Below, piece by piece: positions 45,365 to 47,834 of a stretch of DNA of 47,834 nt. This DNA comes from Chitinophagales bacterium (GTDB lineage Bacteria; Bacteroidota; Bacteroidia; Chitinophagales; Saprospiraceae): the NCBI GenBank assembly GCA_013299105.1, contig JAAFJY010000042.1, positions 1 to 47,834 on the forward strand. Reading direction: 5' to 3'. Within the stretch, counting starts at the first letter, position 1. Each line of letters opens with the position of its first letter. The notes under the pieces were generated by a model. The model was not told where the DNA came from. It made no database searches and was given only the letters and a program-made list of their open reading frames with translations. The position numbers and the translations under genes were made by a program.

Positions 45365-46186
45365 ATGCTGCTGAACTACATCAACTGGAACGCTTCTCCA
45401 GACATCCTGCACCTGGGCCCCATTACCTTGCGTTGGTATGGTTTGCTTTTTGCATCGGGCTTTTTGATCGGGCTTTTCATGGTCCGTAAGATGTTTTTGG
45501 CCGAAAAAGCCCCTGAAGAATGGCTCGACAAGGCTTTTGTACACATCGTTTTGGGGGCGGTGATCGGCGCACGCCTGGGGCACGTATTTTTTTACGACTT
45601 CAGCTACTACATGCAGCATCCTTCCGAGATTCCGAAGGTTTGGCATGGGGGCTTGGCTAGCCACGGCGGTGCCATTGGCATCATCATTGCCTTGTTCATT
45701 TTTTCCTGGCGGGTTTCCAAAAAGCCAATCTTATGGATGCTCGACAAAGTGGTAGTGCCTACTGCGCTGGCGGGTTGCTTCATCCGCTTGGGCAACCTGA
45801 TGAACTCCGAAATCCTAGGTAAACCCGCTGAAGTAGCTTGGGCTTTCATCTTCCAGGAATCCAATGGCTTGGGCAGCACCAGCCCTGGCCCACCGCGACA
45901 CCCGGTGCAGATTTATGAATCGATCAGCTATTTGCTGAGCTTTTTCATTCTATATTATGTCTATTGGCGTACCGATAAGCGGGATAAGCCGGGGTATGTT
46001 TTTGGCTTGTTCATGATCCTGATTTGGGGCATTCGCTTTGTGATGGAGTATTTCAAAGACAGCCAGGGTGGATTTGAAACCGCATTCAACAATGTGCTCA
46101 GCACAGGGCAATTACTCAGCATTCCCTTCGTTTTAATCGGATTGTACTACGTGCTGCGCCCCAAACCAGCAGCGCCTGCGGTGTAA
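45365..46186 (+). CDS. lgt: Prolipoprotein diacylglyceryl transferase
   Basis: 273 residues, about seven membrane spans. It moves diacylglycerol from phosphatidylglycerol to the lipobox cysteine of prolipoproteins in the inner membrane. The signature HGGLASHGG is at 94-102. The conserved Arg is in CFIRLGNLMNSEI, with a further catalytic-region PRHPVQIYE. GVRFVMEY-type sequence (GIRFVMEYFKD) is near the C-terminus. First of three co-directional genes: the next starts 16 nt after its stop. No clear promoter box was found. Confidence 0.95.
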   Translation: MLLNYINWNASPDILHLGPITLRWYGLLFASGFLIGLFMVRKMFLAEKAPEEWLDKAFVHIVLGAVIGARLGHVFFYDFSYYMQHPSEIPKVWHGGLASHGGAIGIIIALFIFSWRVSKKPILWMLDKVVVPTALAGCFIRLGNLMNSEILGKPAEVAWAFIFQESNGLGSTSPGPPRHPVQIYESISYLLSFFILYYVYWRTDKRDKPGYVFGLFMILIWGIRFVMEYFKDSQGGFETAFNNVLSTGQLLSIPFVLIGLYYVLRPKPAAPAV

Positions 46187-46202
46187 ATCAAATCTCATCC
46201 TG

Positions 46203-47099
46203 ATGCAGAAATTTTTTTTGCTGTTGCTCGGTGCCGCCTTGACCCAGGCACTGATTGTTCCTGAAAAACCCTCCCAGCATTTCCCTTACGATTTGGAAAA
46301 ACCAGATCGCAGCATGTCGATGCCTGCTTTGATGAAGGAAATGTCGGGGGTAAGCACTACCTATAGCGAAAAATACCTACTTTCGATCCAAGATGAATCG
46401 GGCATATTGTTTGTGATTGACAAAGACAATGGCAGCATCCGCCGCAAAATTGCCTTTTCTGATCTCGGCGATTACGAAGACGTGTGTGGCATTGGCAAAG
46501 ACGTGTACATCCTCAAAAGTTCTGGCACGATCCTGCGCGTACAAGGCGTGGACAAGCGTTCGCAAAAAACCACGAGCTACAAGAATTTTCTCAACAAAGA
46601 AAACGATGTCGAAGGCCTGGCCCACGACAAAGTCAATAACCGCCTGCTGTTGGCCTGCAAAGGCAACCCTGGCAAGCACCCAAGCTTACAAAACCGCAAA
46701 GCGATTTACGCTTTTGATTTGCAAAAAATGCAACTCGACAGCAGTGCTCCCGTTGTGAGTTTTGGTTTCCCAGAAGTGCATGAATACCTCAAAAAGCGCA
46801 AGTCTGATGGCGAAACGGAAAAAATGCGTGAGTTTTTCGAGCCCGCTGGTGAGTTTAAATTCAGCCCTTCAGCCATTGGCATTCATCCCAAAACCGGAAA
46901 TTGGTACCTGCTCTCCGCAGTGGGCAACTGGCTGCTGGTGATGACACCCAAAGGCGAAGTAATTTACCTTGAAAAGCTCAAAAATAAAATGCACTTGCAG
47001 CCCGAAGGCCTTTGTTTTGACGCCCAGGGGGGCATGTACATCTCGAATGAAGGGGGGGAGGAGCGCCCCGCGATGTTGTATTATTACCGGATGCAGTGA
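46203..47099 (+). CDS. SdiA-regulated-like beta-propeller protein
   Basis: 298 residues: signal peptide (about 1-17), then a beta-propeller of the SdiA-regulated/YjiK family. The recognisable blades are SGVSTTYSEKYLLSIQDESG, DYEDVCGIGKDVYILKSSG, DVEGLAHDKVNNRLLLACKG, IGIHPKTGNWYLLSAVGN and QPEGLCFDAQGGMYISNEG. The family is periplasmic and of unknown function. It lies 16 nt after lgt, and its TGA stop overlaps the moaC GTG start, so all three are probably one operon. Confidence 0.85.
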   Translation: MQKFFLLLLGAALTQALIVPEKPSQHFPYDLEKPDRSMSMPALMKEMSGVSTTYSEKYLLSIQDESGILFVIDKDNGSIRRKIAFSDLGDYEDVCGIGKDVYILKSSGTILRVQGVDKRSQKTTSYKNFLNKENDVEGLAHDKVNNRLLLACKGNPGKHPSLQNRKAIYAFDLQKMQLDSSAPVVSFGFPEVHEYLKKRKSDGETEKMREFFEPAGEFKFSPSAIGIHPKTGNWYLLSAVGNWLLVMTPKGEVIYLEKLKNKMHLQPEGLCFDAQGGMYISNEGGEERPAMLYYYRMQ

Positions 47100-47578
47100 G
47101 CAACAAATTTACTCACCTCGACGAATCCAACAAGCCCACGATGGTGAATGTTGGTGAAAAAACGCCCACGCAGCGTCTGGCCCGCGCTCGCGCCTGCGTA
47201 TGGCTGGGCGAAGATATCCTGACCCAATTGGAAGCAGGCGACATGCACAGCCCCAAGGGGCCAGTTTTTCAAACGGCCATCATTGCAGGGGTAATGGCCG
47301 CAAAAAAAACGGGCGAATTGATCCCGCTTTGCCACCCCATCGGCATGGAAAATTGCCAAATCGACATTCGCATCAATGAAAACCGAGAGGTGGAAATCCA
47401 TTGCACCGCCAGCGTCACCGCCAAAACTGGCATTGAAATGGAGGCCCTGACTGGTGCCAGCATCGCCGCCCTGACCATTTACGACATGTGCAAGGCTTTT
47501 TCGCAAAACATCATCATCAAAGAAATTCGCTTGGTGGAAAAACGCGGTGGAAAAACAGATTTTTTGTTGGAGGAATGA
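47096..47578 (+). CDS. moaC: Cyclic pyranopterin monophosphate synthase
   Basis: 160 residues, the normal length. It catalyses the second half of the first step of molybdenum-cofactor synthesis, after MoaA. Family signatures are LIPLCHPIGMENCQIDI, VTAKTGIEMEALTGAS and ALTIYDMCKAF, with the catalytic Lys in the C-terminal KRGGKTDF. The start is a GTG overlapping the previous stop (GTGA); it gives the exact family N-terminus (THLDESNKPTMVNVGEK). Other moa genes are not in the window. Confidence 0.95.
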   Translation: MSNKFTHLDESNKPTMVNVGEKTPTQRLARARACVWLGEDILTQLEAGDMHSPKGPVFQTAIIAGVMAAKKTGELIPLCHPIGMENCQIDIRINENREVEIHCTASVTAKTGIEMEALTGASIAALTIYDMCKAFSQNIIIKEIRLVEKRGGKTDFLLEE

Positions 47579-47649
47579 GCTGTGATTTTTGTGATTTTTT
47601 TGAGGGGCAGGATGCCAGCGTGGTATTGACCATTGGCTACCAATGTTAC

Positions 47650-47662
47650 GCCCTTACAGGGC
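47650..47662. repeat. Mini-hairpin GCCCT-tac-AGGGC
   Basis: A 5-bp perfect stem with a 3-nt loop in the gap after moaC. The arms are the same as at 5480-5492, with a different loop. Confidence 0.6.
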
Positions 47663-47701
47663 TACCGTTCCCGCACAAGTTGAATAAACAATAATCGCCA
47701 T

Positions 47702-47834
47702 TTATTCGTCCACCCCTCGGATCATCCTCAAGGCCTCGACAATGTTGTCAAACTTTTCCAATCCTCTTTTCATGGTAATCGGCCCCGGGGGCCGCTCCGA
47801 CAAAGACCCTTTCCATCCACCCATTCGAGCAATG
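47702..47834 (-). CDS. IS4-type transposase, C-terminal end (partial)
   Basis: Read inward from the window edge, the frame gives IARMGGWKGSLSERPPGPIT followed by MKRGLEKFDNIVEALRMIRG and a TAA stop at 47702. The MGGWKG...RPPGPxTxxRGLxKF pattern is the C-terminus of IS4/Tn5-like transposases. The rest lies beyond the window, so it is not known whether the element is intact. Confidence 0.75.
   Translation of the reverse strand, partial: IARMGGWKGSLSERPPGPITMKRGLEKFDNIVEALRMIRGVDE

Overview
The window comes from a Bacteroidota chromosome, most likely a Saprospiria-type bacterium (Haliscomenobacter/Lewinella-like). The evidence is a PorZ homologue and a cargo protein with a type IX secretion C-terminal signal, an Oar-type TonB-dependent receptor, many SusC-era domain families (DUF2807, DUF2911, DUF4139, DUF6427), and promoters with the Bacteroidota -7 box TAnnTTTG, often TATCTTTG. 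Shine-Dalgarno sequences are weak. No rRNA, tRNA or CRISPR array was found. Both window edges are transposase genes: a frameshifted N-terminal piece on the left and the C-terminal end of an IS4-type transposase on the right.

Layout. 1-5.3 kb: transposase remnant, head-GIN adhesin-like protein, an 800-bp gap rich in hairpins and short repeats, porZ, nadD. 5.3-10.9 kb: three tandem DUF4139 (MuiA-like) genes, each 1617 bp, on a 1787-bp repeat unit. 11.2-18.1 kb: beta-helix surface lipoprotein, Rof-like Rho-binding antiterminator, Rpn-type nuclease, SDR epimerase with a 161-bp MITE at its stop codon, DUF2911 protein, DUF1703-type ATPase-nuclease. 18.2-23.8 kb: neutral ceramidase-like protein, Oar-like receptor, unknown protein. 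24-27.7 kb: sdhCAB operon. 27.7-32.4 kb: candidate small RNA, GH144-type glucanase secreted by T9SS, two PorT-like beta-barrel proteins. 32.5-38 kb: biotin carrier protein, DsbD-type thiol reductase with an extra free-standing N domain, purQ, DUF6427 membrane protein. 38.3-41.6 kb: TPR-PD40-OmpA-SPOR envelope protein, DUF4345 protein, FecR-like remnant. 41.6-45.1 kb: ABC exporter plus LytS/LytTR two-component pair in one operon. 45.3-47.6 kb: lgt, SdiA-regulated-like protein, moaC.

The strongest theme is the cell envelope: T9SS (porZ, a CTD cargo, a PorE-like protein), outer-membrane uptake, periplasmic disulfide reduction, lipoprotein maturation. Mixed in are ordinary housekeeping genes (nadD, sdh, purQ, moaC). 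The intergenic DNA is unusually patterned: small perfect hairpins with 3-nt loops and different arm sequences, word-repeat arrays, a two-copy structured repeat of about 130-160 bp, and a MITE. The most unusual coding feature is the DUF4139 triplication: near-identical copies share a 48-residue segment that has diverged almost completely but kept exactly the same length.
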